Assembly: GCA_032718475.1 (NCBI GenBank)
Contig: JAUCBJ010002509.1
Span: 1 to 41,869, forward strand
Length of the DNA: 41,869 bases
Reading direction: 5' to 3'
Source: Nemertoderma westbladi
Lineage: Eukaryota; Xenacoelomorpha; Nemertodermatida; Nemertodermatidae
Position 1 is the first letter of the stretch, and the number at the start of each line of letters is the position of its first letter. A program made the position numbers and the translations under genes. The notes under the pieces are model-generated. The model searched no databases. It saw nothing but the letters and a program-made list of their open reading frames with translations, and was not told the DNA's origin. Shown piece by piece: positions 31,351 through 41,620 of the stretch.

Positions 31351-34191
31351 TGGGGCGAGCCACGAAGTTGGCGGAGCCTTAGCGAATTGACACTGTTAGG
31401 GGGTGGGTCAATTTATGCAAATAGTTGTCGTCGTCGTCGTCGTTACGATTTTGACATGCTAATAACTTTGTCCGATTTAAAGCTGCCAAGTTGAAAATTT
31501 GTAGGTATCAATATGAGCAAAAGTTGAGATTTTTGATAGACTTTCAGACACCATCAGTGCAATGGTCTCCCGCTAGAGGGCCACATGTCTAAACATTAAA
31601 TGCCCTCCCATTTCTTTGCTTTTAATCCGTTTAAGCTGAAACTTGGCAGATATGTATTAGACCATTAGCTGTGACTTTCAAAGGAGGCGAATCCATCTGC
31701 AGTTCTCCAGTCTGCCGCTAGAGGGCCAAAGGTCTGAAAGTGAAATCGTTGTCGTCGTTACGATTTTGACATGCTAATAACTTTGTCGGATTTAAAGCTG
31801 CCAAGTTGAAAATTTGTAGGTATCAATATGAGCTAAAGTTGAGATTTTTGAGAGACTTTCAGACACCATCAGTGCAATGGTCTCCCGCTAGAGGGCCACA
31901 TGTCTAAACATTAAATGCCCTCCCGTTTCTTTGCTTTTAATCCGTTTAAGCTGAAACTTGGCAGATATGTATTAGACCATTAGCTGTGACTTTCAAAGGA
32001 GGCGAATCCATCTGCAGTTCTCCAGTCTGCCGCTAGAGGGCCAAAGGTCTGAAAGTGAAATCGTTGTCGTCGTTACGATTTTGACATGCTAATAACTTTG
32101 TCGGATTTAAAGCTGCCAAGTTGAAAATTTGTAGGTATCAATATGAGCAAAAGTTGAGATTTTTGAGAGACTTTCAGACACCATCAGTGCAATGGTCTCC
32201 CGCTAGAGGGCCACATGTCTAAACATTAAATGCCCTCCCATTTCTTTGCTTTTAATCCGTTTAAGCTGAAACTTGGCAGATATGTATTAGACCATTAGCT
32301 GTGACTTTCAAAGGAGGCGAATCCATCTGCAGTTCTCCAGTCTGCCGCTAGAGGGCCAAAGGTCTGAAAGTGAAATCGTTGTCGTCGTTACGATTTTGAC
32401 ATGCTAATAACTTTGTCGGATTTAAAGCTGCCAAGTTGAAAATTTGTAGGTATCAATATGAGCTAAAGTTGAGATTTTTGAGAGACTTTCAGACACCATC
32501 AGTGCAATGGTCTCCCGCTAGAGGGCCACATGTCTAAACATTAAATGCCCTCCCATTTCTTTGCTTTTAATCCGTTTAAGCTGAAACTTGGCAGATATGT
32601 ATTAGACCATTAGCTGTGACTTTCAAAGGAGGCGAATCAATCTGCAGTTCTCCAGTCTGCCGCTAGAGGGCCAAAGGTCTGAAAGTGAAATCGTTGTCGT
32701 CGTTACGATTTTGACATGCTAATAACTTTGTCGGATTTAAAGCTGCCAAGTTGAAAATTTGTAGGTATCAATATGAGCAAAAGTTGAGATTTTTGAGAGA
32801 CTTTCAGACACCATCAGTGCAATGGTCTCCCGCTAGAGGGCCACATGTCTAAACATTAAATGCCCTCCCATTTCTTTGCTTTTAATCCGTTTAAGCTGAA
32901 ACTTGGCAGATATGTATTAGACCATTAGCTGTGACTTTCAAAGGAGGCGAATCCATCTGCAGTTCTCCAGTCTGCCGCTAGAGGGCCAAAGGTCTGAAAG
33001 TGAAATCGTTGTCGTCGTTACGATTTTGACATGCTAATAACTTTGTCGGATTTAAAGCTGCCAAGTTGAAAATTTGTAGGTATCAATATGAGCTAAAGTT
33101 GAGATTTTTGAGAGACTTTCAGACACCATCAGTGCAATGGTCTCCCGCTAGAGGGCCACATGTCTAAACATTAAATGCCCTCCCATTTCTTTGCTTTTAA
33201 TCCGTTTAAGCTGAAACTTGGCAGATATGTATTAGACCATTAGCTGTGACTTTCAAAGGAGGCGAATCCATCTGCAGTTCTCCAGTCTGCCGCTAGAGGG
33301 CCAAAGGTCTGAAAGTGAAATCGTTGTCGTCGTTACGATTTTGACATGCTAATAACTTTGTCGGATTTAAAGCTGCCAAGTTGAAAATTTGTAGGTATCA
33401 ATATGAGCTAAAGTTGAGATTTTTGAGAGACTTTCAGACACCATCAGTGCAATGGTCTCCCGCTAGAGGGCCACATGTCTAAACATTAAATGCCCTCCCA
33501 TTTCTTTACTTTTAATCCGTTTAAGCTGAAACTTGGCAGATATGTATTAGACCATTAGCTGTGACTTTCAAAGGAGGCGAATCCATCTGCAGTTCTCCAG
33601 TCTGCCGCTAGAGGGCCAAATGTCTGAAAGTGAAATCGTTGTCGTCGTTATGATATTGACATGCTTATAACTTTGTCGAATTTAAAGCTGCCAAGTTGAA
33701 AATTTGTTTTGTTGAAAATCAGTTCAACAGTCACCCGCTATAGGACTACTTTATGCCTGAAAGTGAATAGATTCTCCCGTCTCATTGATTTTAATCAGTT
33801 TAAGCTGAATCTTGCCATATATTCTGGACCACATGCTGCGTCTTTGTGGGGGGGGGGGGGGGGGGGGGGGAGATTTAATTGGTCTGCCGCTATACGACGA
33901 AATTTCTGAAAGTGAGATCCGTCTCTCATTTCGTTATCCGTTATTCAAGATGAAACTTGGCCGATGTACGTATGTACTATTCATCCATAGGCTGTGTCTT
34001 TGTGGGGCTGGAGACCCTAATCCATCTTCAGTTCTCACTATACCGCTAGAGTCAGAAATGTCTGAATAGAAATGAAAGAGGTAAAAAGTGATTAGGCGAA
34101 ATCTGCTTAAAATTTGCTAATACAGTAATACTTTCGAATTAGTACTTAAATTAAATTTAAGTCACGTGCTGCGCGAAGGCCCCACTTCGTG
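31351..34191 (+). mobile_element. Satellite-bearing transposon, long copy (2841 bp)
   Basis: Empty site in B at 40299/40300 (ttacagttg, then tccttaatg). The left arm is identical to that of the 519-bp copy. It is followed by seven 315-bp units, then about 430 bp of degenerate half-units including a 23-G run (33848-33870), then a different right arm that shares only the terminal ~30 bp (gctgcgcgaag, hairpin CGAAGGCCCCACTTCG). Architecture (left arm, microsatellite, tandem core, 3' hairpin, little or no target duplication) resembles pearl/DINE/Helentron-type non-autonomous elements; that assignment is inference. Confidence 0.8.
31442..33646 (+). repeat. 315-bp satellite array, seven near-identical units with dimer pattern
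   Basis: The landmark gttacgattttgac occurs at 31442, 31757, 32072, 32387, 32702, 33017 and 33332, always exactly 315 bp apart; a degenerate eighth starts at 33647. A diagnostic base (gagcaaaag or gagctaaag) alternates in units 1-6 (A,B,A,B,A,B) and unit 7 is B, implying a 630-bp higher-order unit. Each 315-bp unit is itself two diverged halves of about 157 bp, each ending in ccgctagagggcca. Confidence 0.95.
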
Positions 34192-34500
34192 TCCTTAATG
34201 TAAACTGATAATATTGATATACACAAATAACAGCTGAATTACTTTATTCAATGGTTATAGTTATAGGGTACACATACTATTTTACATACTGTTTTAGGGA
34301 TGTCATTCTCTCTGTTGCGATTACAATGTAACATTTATGGTTAAATCTAATTCATTGAATTTGAACTTAAGAAAGATTTTGGTTACATTTAATTAATTTG
34401 ATTATTAAAATAAAATAAATAATAATTTTAGTTAATCATTCAATAACGGAATATAAGACAAGGGAAGTACAAATAAATAAATAAATATTCAGCTCGAGTA

Positions 34501-34544
34501 TTGGTAACAGGTGTTAATCAACATTATCTATCAGCTAATATCTG
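34501..34544 (+). repeat. Single 44-bp unit (copy A counterpart of the expanded array in B)
   Basis: ttggtaacaggtgttaatca... present once here, six times at 40604-40867. Confidence 0.85.
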
Positions 34545-34621
34545 CTGCATATCAGCTCAACCCATATTATTTTAATTAAGTGAAATCATCGTAAATGAAC
34601 ATAAATTGGACAATGCTGTGG

Positions 34622-35291
34622 AGCAAGGACTACTGAAGCAAGGACTGGCATACGAGAAATCCAGACTTCGCTAGCGAAGGCCTTGTTGTTTATGTTACCT
34701 GTAACCAATTTGAATGATAAACATAGATATTCTGGGGTAATTTGGTGTAACAGTTGGTTGCAACGACCCAACCGGGAACCGACTACCTTGAGGTGCGGAA
34801 CATCCTCGGTAAACTCTCGTCAGTCTGTCAGTGGGTGATACAGATGGCCGTTTTCTACCCTTCACCCTTAGACTGTTAGAGAAAGGCGAACCATAATAGT
34901 GTGTCATCCTGTTACCGGCAATTCAGTTACTAATAATCAAATTAATAGTTACGGTCTGACGGTTGTGTGTGCCGAAATGTCGTTGGTACGTGCTTGGGCT
35001 ACGCCACTTCGGAGGATTACTTGAACTATGCCTATACCATATACCAGTATATACAGCTACCGGCTGACCGGTACTCTACATTATTAAGAAACATTAAAAT
35101 ATAGAAAGCAATACATGAATGCAACAGGTAATTGAAAAACTAATATTAAGAAATAGATTCTACATAATTTTTTACCCCAGAGATGTGTATGTTTATCATT
35201 GAAACTGGTTACCAGTAACATAAACAACATGGCCTTCGCTAGCGAAGCCTGAATTTACCGTGTGCCAGTCCTTGCTTCAGTAGTCCTTGCT
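34622..35291 (+). mobile_element. Inverted-repeat element in duplication A (arms about 120 bp)
   Basis: The left arm 34622-34740 (starting agcaaggactactgaagcaa) is the reverse complement, at roughly 88%, of 35172-35291. Arms contain the palindrome TTCGCTAGCGAA and enclose 430 bp without a convincing ORF. Both outer edges are followed by gtgg, a possible 4-bp target duplication. Also present in copy B, so it predates the duplication. Probably a non-autonomous DNA transposon of unknown superfamily. Confidence 0.65.
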
Positions 35292-35484
35292 GTGGAATAT
35301 AAGAACCCTTGTTAATGGACGAACGTTGAAACACAGGTCAGATAGAAGTGGTCTGTAAATGTTTCAGTATACCGGTATAACTTCAGTACAGTCGTCTGAT
35401 CAAGGCTGCAGCACAAAACAAGCTGGCAAGCCTGGCGGGTTCACGGTCCTACTTATCAGAACAAAACACACAGTACAGCAGAAC

Positions 35485-36231
35485 GGTACATGCTAAAAAG
35501 TAGAATGAGCTAGAATGATCTAGAATGACCTAGAATGAGCTAGAATGACCTAAGAATCACCTAGAATGAGCTATGAGAAGATGATAGAATGCAAGAATGA
35601 TCTAGAATTATCTAGAATGACATAAGCATCACCTAGAACGAACTCTGTTGAGATGATAAAATGCAATACCGACCTATACCAAGCTATAACAAGATCAGAC
35701 GCCTAGAATGGGGTATGAGTATATGATAGAATGCAATACCGACCTATACCGAGCTATTACAAGATAAAAATCACCTAGAATGAGCTATTATTAGTAGTAA
35801 TACTATTATTTGTAGTAATATGCTCGCTTAGAAGAATGCTGCTTACTACCTGGTTTATGTCCGGCACTAATAGGCTTCCGGTATGTAGTTTCCAAAACCG
35901 AAGCGCTGTAACTAAAGAACTTATCCACTACTTGCTCTTTACTAGAAATCGCCATACTACGACATATTGCTGGCTCTCGAAAAAACGATTTATATCCCTG
36001 ACTCAAACGACTCGATTCTTATCTTGTTACAGCTCGGTATAGGTCGGTATTGCATTTTATCATCTCAACAGAGTTCGTTCTAGGTGATTCTTATGTCATT
36101 CTAGATAATTCTAGATCATTCTCGCATTCTATCATCTTCTCATAGCTCATTCTAGGTGATTCTTAGGTCATTCTAGCTCATTCTAGGTCATTCTAGATCA
36201 TTCTAGCTCATTCTACTTTTTAGCATGTACC
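35485..36231 (+). mobile_element. Foldback/MULE-like non-autonomous element, 747 bp, 9-bp target duplication
   Basis: Flanked by perfect cagcagaac repeats (35476-35484, 36232-36240). Ends are perfect inverted repeats GGTACATGCTAAAAAG / CTTTTTAGCATGTACC. The arms (about 35485-35697 and 36019-36231) match over about 213 bp with only a few mismatches and are built from ~10-bp units of the type tagaatgacc/tagaatgagc. The centre (about 320 bp) includes a partial repeat of the arm (35720-35790) and no recognisable protein. Nine-bp duplications with long arms made of short tandem repeats are the hallmark of Drosophila FB elements and of Mutator-like MITEs. Confidence 0.85.
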
Positions 36232-36240
36232 CAGCAGAAC

Positions 36241-36959
36241 AGCATTACTGTAGTACAGCTATAGTATTGGCATACCGGCTGACAAGCAGACCGGTAACGA
36301 CTACTTCTACGAAATTCAAATTTCCCGCCGTTTACCCTAATAATAGCGCTCGCATTGCATATAATATCATCTCAAACCCCGATTTTATGTATGAGCCGTC
36401 GTCATGCCTATATCTAACGCTTCTCCAAATTTCGTTTCAATTGTTTCTTAAATAACGGAGATATCGCTCTGGACACACACACAACCACGGTAATAATGGT
36501 CTCTTATATCAATAGGACCGTGAACCAAACCAATACAGTCCTTCTGTATAACACTTCAGGCCATTGCTTACTAATCTATGAAGCTAAAATGTCCCCTACC
36601 ACTAGGCCCTTCTACTTAAACTACGAACCGCCACCAGGAAACACTAATTCCCTAAGGAGAGATAAATTGACCGTCGTTATAAAACTTAGAGTTCGTGAGG
36701 TCAGTAATTGCTGATTCATCGGCAATGCAGCCTATTCCCTGTACAGAAATGTAATGGAATTTTCAAAGCCACGATAATTGGATCGCAAAAAGGCGAAAAG
36801 AAAGATTAGACAGCCGAGTTGAAGTATTCCAGTGCAGATGAGATGGGGCGAGCCAAGAGAGTTGAAGCATTCCAGATGGAGATGGAGTTTTCTTTTACAG
36901 ATGGAGTCGGGGGTTTTACGTGTAATTTTAAGCGAAATTTATCAGAAATATCAAAATGG
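36241..36959. other. Spacer; no gene recognised
   Basis: A 72-codon plus-strand ORF at 36496-36714 matches nothing I recognise. gttgaagtattccag/gttgaagcattccag is duplicated about 40 bp apart at 36820-36875. Confidence 0.35.
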
Positions 36960-37185
36960 GAGACAGTGGGGGAAACTGGACGCAAATCAAATCTCCGCAA
37001 ATTAATATCCCGCCCCAAAGTTAAATTGGCAATTTAAGGAAAAGAGCAGGTTACAGTGACACGTTATTTTAACCAAAACAATAAACTAAACACAATAGAA
37101 CAGGTTACAGTTCTATTTTTGGGAGTAATCAGCTGTTATTTACGTTGAATTTATCCTGGAGAGGGATCGTTTTTTATTGCGAATA
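36960..37185 (+). mobile_element. hAT-like MITE copy 2, right end lost
   Basis: Starts gagacagtgggggaaactggacgcaa and is co-linear with 12359 onward (caggttacagt, aaccaaaacaataaactaaacaca, cctggagaggg) until about 37180, where the expected TGTCCAGTTT plus C-run is missing. No target duplication can be scored. Confidence 0.75.
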
Positions 37186-38129
37186 TTAGTTAAGTGTTCT
37201 ATACAAAGTTTAACCAAAATGCTTTTTTTATTATTTTTATGTTAAAATTGCCACAGAGACTTCGTTTAATACTGTATTACAGTATTTATTTTCACACCTC
37301 ACTGCTACCGCTACCTCTAAAATAGTATGTCCTACAGAGATAATATATCGACTGGACTCAGAACCGTAGCATAAAAAGTTATTAGCGTCGCATAAAATAA
37401 CCCGCCCCTATTATCTATCGCGTTCCATTTTAACATAAAATACTGAGTTATAATATTTCAAATTTAAAATAAATAGTAACGGGAGAATCTTTTTGACTCA
37501 TTAATTCAAGATATAATATATATTAATTAATTAATTTAAGATATAAATGTTTGAAAAATAACTAAATTATCTACAACAGTTCCGTAAGTAAGTAATAATA
37601 TTATTGAATAATTTTGAATATATAATGAATATTATAATATCAATCATTATGAGTTCTACAGTTAATTTATTTTTTATTGCTTGGTGCCAGACAGTATGAA
37701 GTCAGTCTGGGTGTCAAAGAATTACAAGACACAACTCACCAGGAAACAGGGTCACAAGTATGTAATGTGATGCGAACAAACTACTTAACTTGCACTAATG
37801 TAGGCCAAAAAGGAATCAGCCAATTACATAATAGGAAAGGATGCAACAGTGTCAAGAGAAGGAGAACTGTCTTCTTATTGGGCGAAAAGGGAATTGGTTG
37901 AAAATAATACAACAAATGGGGATGTCTCAAGGTTGGATTTTTATAGCGAGACATTGATTAGTGGGTATGGTGGGTGTGTTGGGTTGGGTGGGTGGAGGGG
38001 AGGGGGGCATGGAAGGTGTGGCACCCCAGAAGGCTCTAAGGAACCCCTGACAGTCTCAACAACCTTATCGCCCACGCGTTTGTAAACGGGTTTTAGAGAG
38101 ATGGATTTCTCTGGTGGAATTATAATTAC
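37186..38129. other. AT-rich spacer; no gene seen
   Basis: 37440-37680 is extremely AT-rich; 37960-38030 has a G-rich stretch (gggtgggtggaggggagggg). Only small unrecognised ORFs. Confidence 0.4.
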
Positions 38130-38790
38130 TTTCCCTCATAGTCTCTCAACAGGATCCCTGATGCTATTTAAATATAATTATGCTTTGCAGCAATCGAGAT
38201 TTCGCGAAGAGATCCACGGGTTGCCCTTATTTGGGGCTGGGACCAACGTATTTGTTTTAAGTTCTTGAGTTATGAGTTCTTTGTCCTATACAATACATGT
38301 CGACAATAATGGGGTGAAGAGCTCAAAACACTCCGGAATAATAAAGACCTCAGGGGGCACGTCATCTACTCCACTGGCACGATTCAGATACACGATGTAC
38401 CTCAAAGTTATCAGGCAATACCCTGTCATTGTTTAGAAGCTTCTCAAAGTGGGCCTTCCAACCGCTGAGGAGTTCAGCTGGAGATTCAGCCTTAACCTTG
38501 GTTTGGTTGGTTGGCTTTTCCTCCCGGTGATTGCCATGCCTGTGCTGATTGCTTGCTATCATCGAGCATTGTTAATGGCATCAACCTGCTTATTGATAAG
38601 CTCCTTCGGATTATCAGAGTACTGCCTGTTAAGAGGACCTAGGTGCAGCCTTAACTGCATCCTTGGCTGTCCTAGTGTGCCTGAGTCGGCGGGACTCATT
38701 CTGTGCCTTAGAGAGGGAGGTCATTTCGAGGTCATAACAGCAGCACGACTGAAGAAAGAGGACAGAGGCGGGGAAACTAAAACAGTTATG
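38130..38790 (-). pseudogene. LINE fragment, same family as 22640-24546
   Basis: The minus strand carries the endonuclease-RT linker (EMTSLSKAQNESRRLRHTRT about 38740, then, frame-shifted, NPKELINKQVDAINN about 38600) and the start of RT (TKVKAESPAELLSGWKAHFE, LLNNDRVLPDNF). Nucleotide similarity to 24030-24300 continues to about 38130 (cagggggcacgtcatctact). Several indels and stops; dead. It preserves sequence upstream of RT that the other copy has lost. Confidence 0.8.
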
Positions 38791-39706
38791 TATAAATAAT
38801 ATGTAAATAAAGGCCAGCGATAAAACTTTAAATTTCATAGTGATAACTGCAGACGTTTCGGTTTAATACTTAAACCATTCTCAATGCACAAATAATAAAT
38901 AAAACTTAGTATTACAACGGGCAAACAAGGCCTACAATAAATTTACCGATAAAAATAGCACGACAGTACCGTAGCTACCAAGGGAGGGGGGGGGGGGGGG
39001 CTATACATCAGCCTATACATTTTTTAACTAATAAGTCACTATTATTCCAGAACCTGTTATAGATTCATATTATAATAGGCAAAGGAAATGGTAACAGTTT
39101 AGTGGGCCAGTATTATTGAGCATCGCAGGTTATTCAAATCATAGGCTTGCCCTGAGCAGCCTGCACTATTCCAATTATAATAATATCTTTGATGTTTGGT
39201 GGATTTTCAATAGAATTAACCCGTTGAATATTTTATTAAATTCTTCAATAGAATTAATTCAAAACATGAAAGAGAAGCGATTTAGATTGTTAACTATTGC
39301 CGTCTAGACTAATTGATTATTCCAGGGTATGTTTTTGAATTTAATTATTTAATCTGATCGGTAATAATTCATTGCTTGCTGAAATAATTTAATTATTTAT
39401 ATAATTTTTATTTACATTTATATTGTGAAAATAAATGTCACTCTACTGACTCGAAATCTCGGGAAAATTCAATTTTGTTTACTTCTTTGAATATCATTCA
39501 ATTATTACTGTCATATAAACCCAGTGGTGGATGGATGGTTGTTGGGCTGGAGGAATTTGGAATGAAAATTAACACAACTATAGAAATAACCGTAATTAAA
39601 GGATTTGTCAGGATAGAAACCTGAAAAGGAGATAAAAATCACGATTTGTTACACAAAAGTTACTACAATAAAGTACAACAACTATAAGGAGGAGATCATG
39701 GTATGG
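38791..39706. other. Spacer with a decayed hammerhead-like motif and a G-run
   Basis: The minus strand at about 38838-38886 has TTGAGAATGG, a TTTAA/TTAAA stem and GAAACGTC, a hammerhead layout with core substitutions. G-run at about 38983-39000. No gene recognised; a 63-codon ORF at 39116-39307 is probably chance. Confidence 0.4.
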
Positions 39707-39951
39707 CAGATGGGGGGGTGGAACTGGACGCAATAAAAATTCATCCCTCTCCAGGGGAAATTCGACGCAAATAACAGCTGATTACTCTCTAAAATAAAAT
39801 TGTAACCTGTTCTATTGTGTTTAGTTTATTGTTTTGGTTAAAATAACGTGCCACTGTAAACCTGCTCCTTTCCCTAAATTGATAATTTAACATTGAGGCG
39901 GGATATTAATTCGCCAAGATATGATTTGCGTCCAGTTTCCCCCCCTGTCTC
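39707..39951 (-). mobile_element. hAT-like MITE copy 3, 8-bp target duplication
   Basis: Flanked by tggtatgg (39699-39706, 39952-39959). Reads in reverse orientation to the copy at 12359: cagatggggggg...aactggacgcaa on the left, gatttgcgtccagttt, C-run, tgtctc on the right. 245 bp, no ORF. Confidence 0.8.
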
Positions 39952-40057
39952 TGGTATGGAGGTAAACATGGCATTGAATAAAATAATGTGTATATAATAC
40001 GATTTTTGTTTAGAAGTTTGAAAAATGAGGAAGCACGTCACCGGGGGTTGAACCAGG

Positions 40058-40097
40058 GCTATACGTACGTTTCGGCGTATCAGGCCTCTTCAGTAGC
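40058..40097 (-). ncRNA. Hammerhead-ribozyme-like motif, minimal type I
   Basis: On the minus strand in order: GCTA (stem I 5'), CTGAAGA (fits core CUGANGA), GGC-loop-GCC (stem II), GAAA, a very short stem III (AC/GT around GTAC), a GTA cleavage triplet, and TAGC (stem I 3', complementary to GCTA). All invariant core positions are satisfied. Such minimal hammerheads with tiny stem III are known in Penelope-like elements and retrozymes. Short stems mean chance is not excluded; no Penelope RT is in the window. Confidence 0.45.
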
Positions 40098-40603
40098 GCA
40101 ACAGTTCAACCACCAACCACCTGACACGGTCTTGCATATTTAGACTATTTATATATCGACCTTAAGTACTGTACAGTAAGTATGTTAGTGTAAAACAGGA
40201 GGTGTAGGCCTAATGATTATTGTGCTGGCGCAACTGACAATCAGCATCTATATTTACCACAATATTGTTTAGAGAGAGAGAATTCCCATTTTACAGTTGT
40301 CCTTAATGCGAACTGATAATAATTGATATACACAAATAACAGCTGAATTACTTTATTCATTGGTTACAGGGTACACATACTATTTTACATACTGTTTTAG
40401 GGATGTCATTCTTTCTGTTGCGATTACAATTTAACATTTATGGTTAAATTTAATTCATTGAATTTGAACTTAAGAAAGATTTTGGTTACATTTAATTAAT
40501 TTGAATATTAAAATAAAATAAATAATTATTTTATTTAATCATTCAATAACGGAATATAAGACGAGGGAAGTACAAATAAATAAATCAATATTCAGCTCGA
40601 GTA

Positions 40604-40867
40604 TTGGTAACAGGTGTTAATCAACATTATCTATCAGCTAATATCTGTTGGTAACAGGTGTTAATCAACATTATCTATCAGCTAATATCTGTTGGTAACA
40701 GGTGTTAATCAACATTATCTATCAGCTAATATCTGTTGGTAACAGGTGTTAATCAACATTATCTATCAGCTAATATCTGTTGGTAACAGGTGTTAATCAA
40801 CATTATCTATCAGCTAATATCTGTTGGTAACAGGTGTTAATCAACATTATCTATCAGCTAATATCTG
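40604..40867 (+). repeat. 44-bp minisatellite, six units, private to copy B
   Basis: Units start at 40604, 40648, 40692, 40736, 40780 and 40824 and are virtually identical; copy A has a single unit. Confidence 0.95.
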
Positions 40868-40940
40868 CTGCATATCAGCTCAACCCAAATTATTTTAAGT
40901 GAAATCATCGTAAATGAGCATAAATTGGACAATGCTGTGG

Positions 40941-41620
40941 AGCAAGGACCACTGAAGCAAGGACTGGCATACGAGAAATCCAGACTTCGCTAGCGAAGGC
41001 CTTGTTGTTTATGTTACCTGTCACCAATTTGAATGATAAACATAGACATTCTGGGGTAATTTGGTGTATCAGTTGGTTGCAACGACCCAACCGGGAACCG
41101 ACTACCTTGAGGTGCGGAACATCCTCGGTAAACTCTCGCCAGTCTGTCAGTGGGTGATACAGATGACCGTTTTCTACCCTTCACCCTTAGACTGTTAGAG
41201 AAAGGCGAACCATCATAGTGTGTCATCCTGTCATCATCGCCGAGTCGCATTGGCAATGCGGCAATCCAGTTACTAATAATCAAATTAATAGTTACGGTCT
41301 GACGGTTGTGTGCCGAAATGTCGTTGGTACGTGCTTGGCCTACGCCACTTCGGATGACGTATACCTGTACTATGCACTACTGCACTATACCAGCTACCAG
41401 GTACTCTACATTATTAAGAAACATTAAAATATAGAAAGCAATACATGAATGCAACAGGTAATTGAAAAACTAATACAAGAAATAGATTCTACATAATTTT
41501 TTACCCCAGAAATGTGTATGTTTATCATTGAAACTGGTTACCGGTAACATAAACAACATGGCCTTCGCTAGCGAAGTCTGGATTTACCGTGTGCCAGTCC
41601 TTGCTTCAGTAGTCCTTGCT
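40941..41620 (+). mobile_element. Inverted-repeat element in duplication B (arms about 120 bp)
   Basis: Same element as 34622-35291: left arm 40941-41060, right arm about 41501-41620, both containing TTCGCTAGCGAA and bounded by gtgg. It was carried along by the duplication. Confidence 0.65.

Larger units (their letters stand above)
30465..35434 (+). repeat. Segmental duplication, copy A (with two transposon insertions)
   Basis: After removal of the insertions at 30702-31220 and 31351-34191, the DNA is co-linear with 39957-41869 at about 95% identity by eye: 'aacatggcattgaataaaat', 'gttcaaccaccaaccacctg', 'gtgtaggcctaatgattatt', and so on to 'acaagctggcaagcctg'. Direct orientation, about 9.5 kb apart. 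Copy A lacks 101 bp present in B at 41731-41831, bounded by gtcgt microhomology. Confidence 0.85.

Noticed and set aside
33848-33870. Long G-run as a G-quadruplex regulatory element
   Set aside because: It is an isolated homopolymer inside a degenerate satellite unit and a likely site of sequencing or assembly error.
30777-34080. CRISPR-like array from the regularly spaced repeats
   Set aside because: The units are contiguous 315-bp tandem copies with no unique spacers, in eukaryotic DNA.
36806-37037. Overlapping ORFs of about 70 codons on both strands
   Set aside because: They run across the left end of MITE copy 2 and have no recognisable protein features.
40030-40055. tRNA or tRNA-derived SINE, from a B-box-like GGTTCAACC on the minus strand
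   Set aside because: No A box at the right distance and no cloverleaf; the signal is only the single box.
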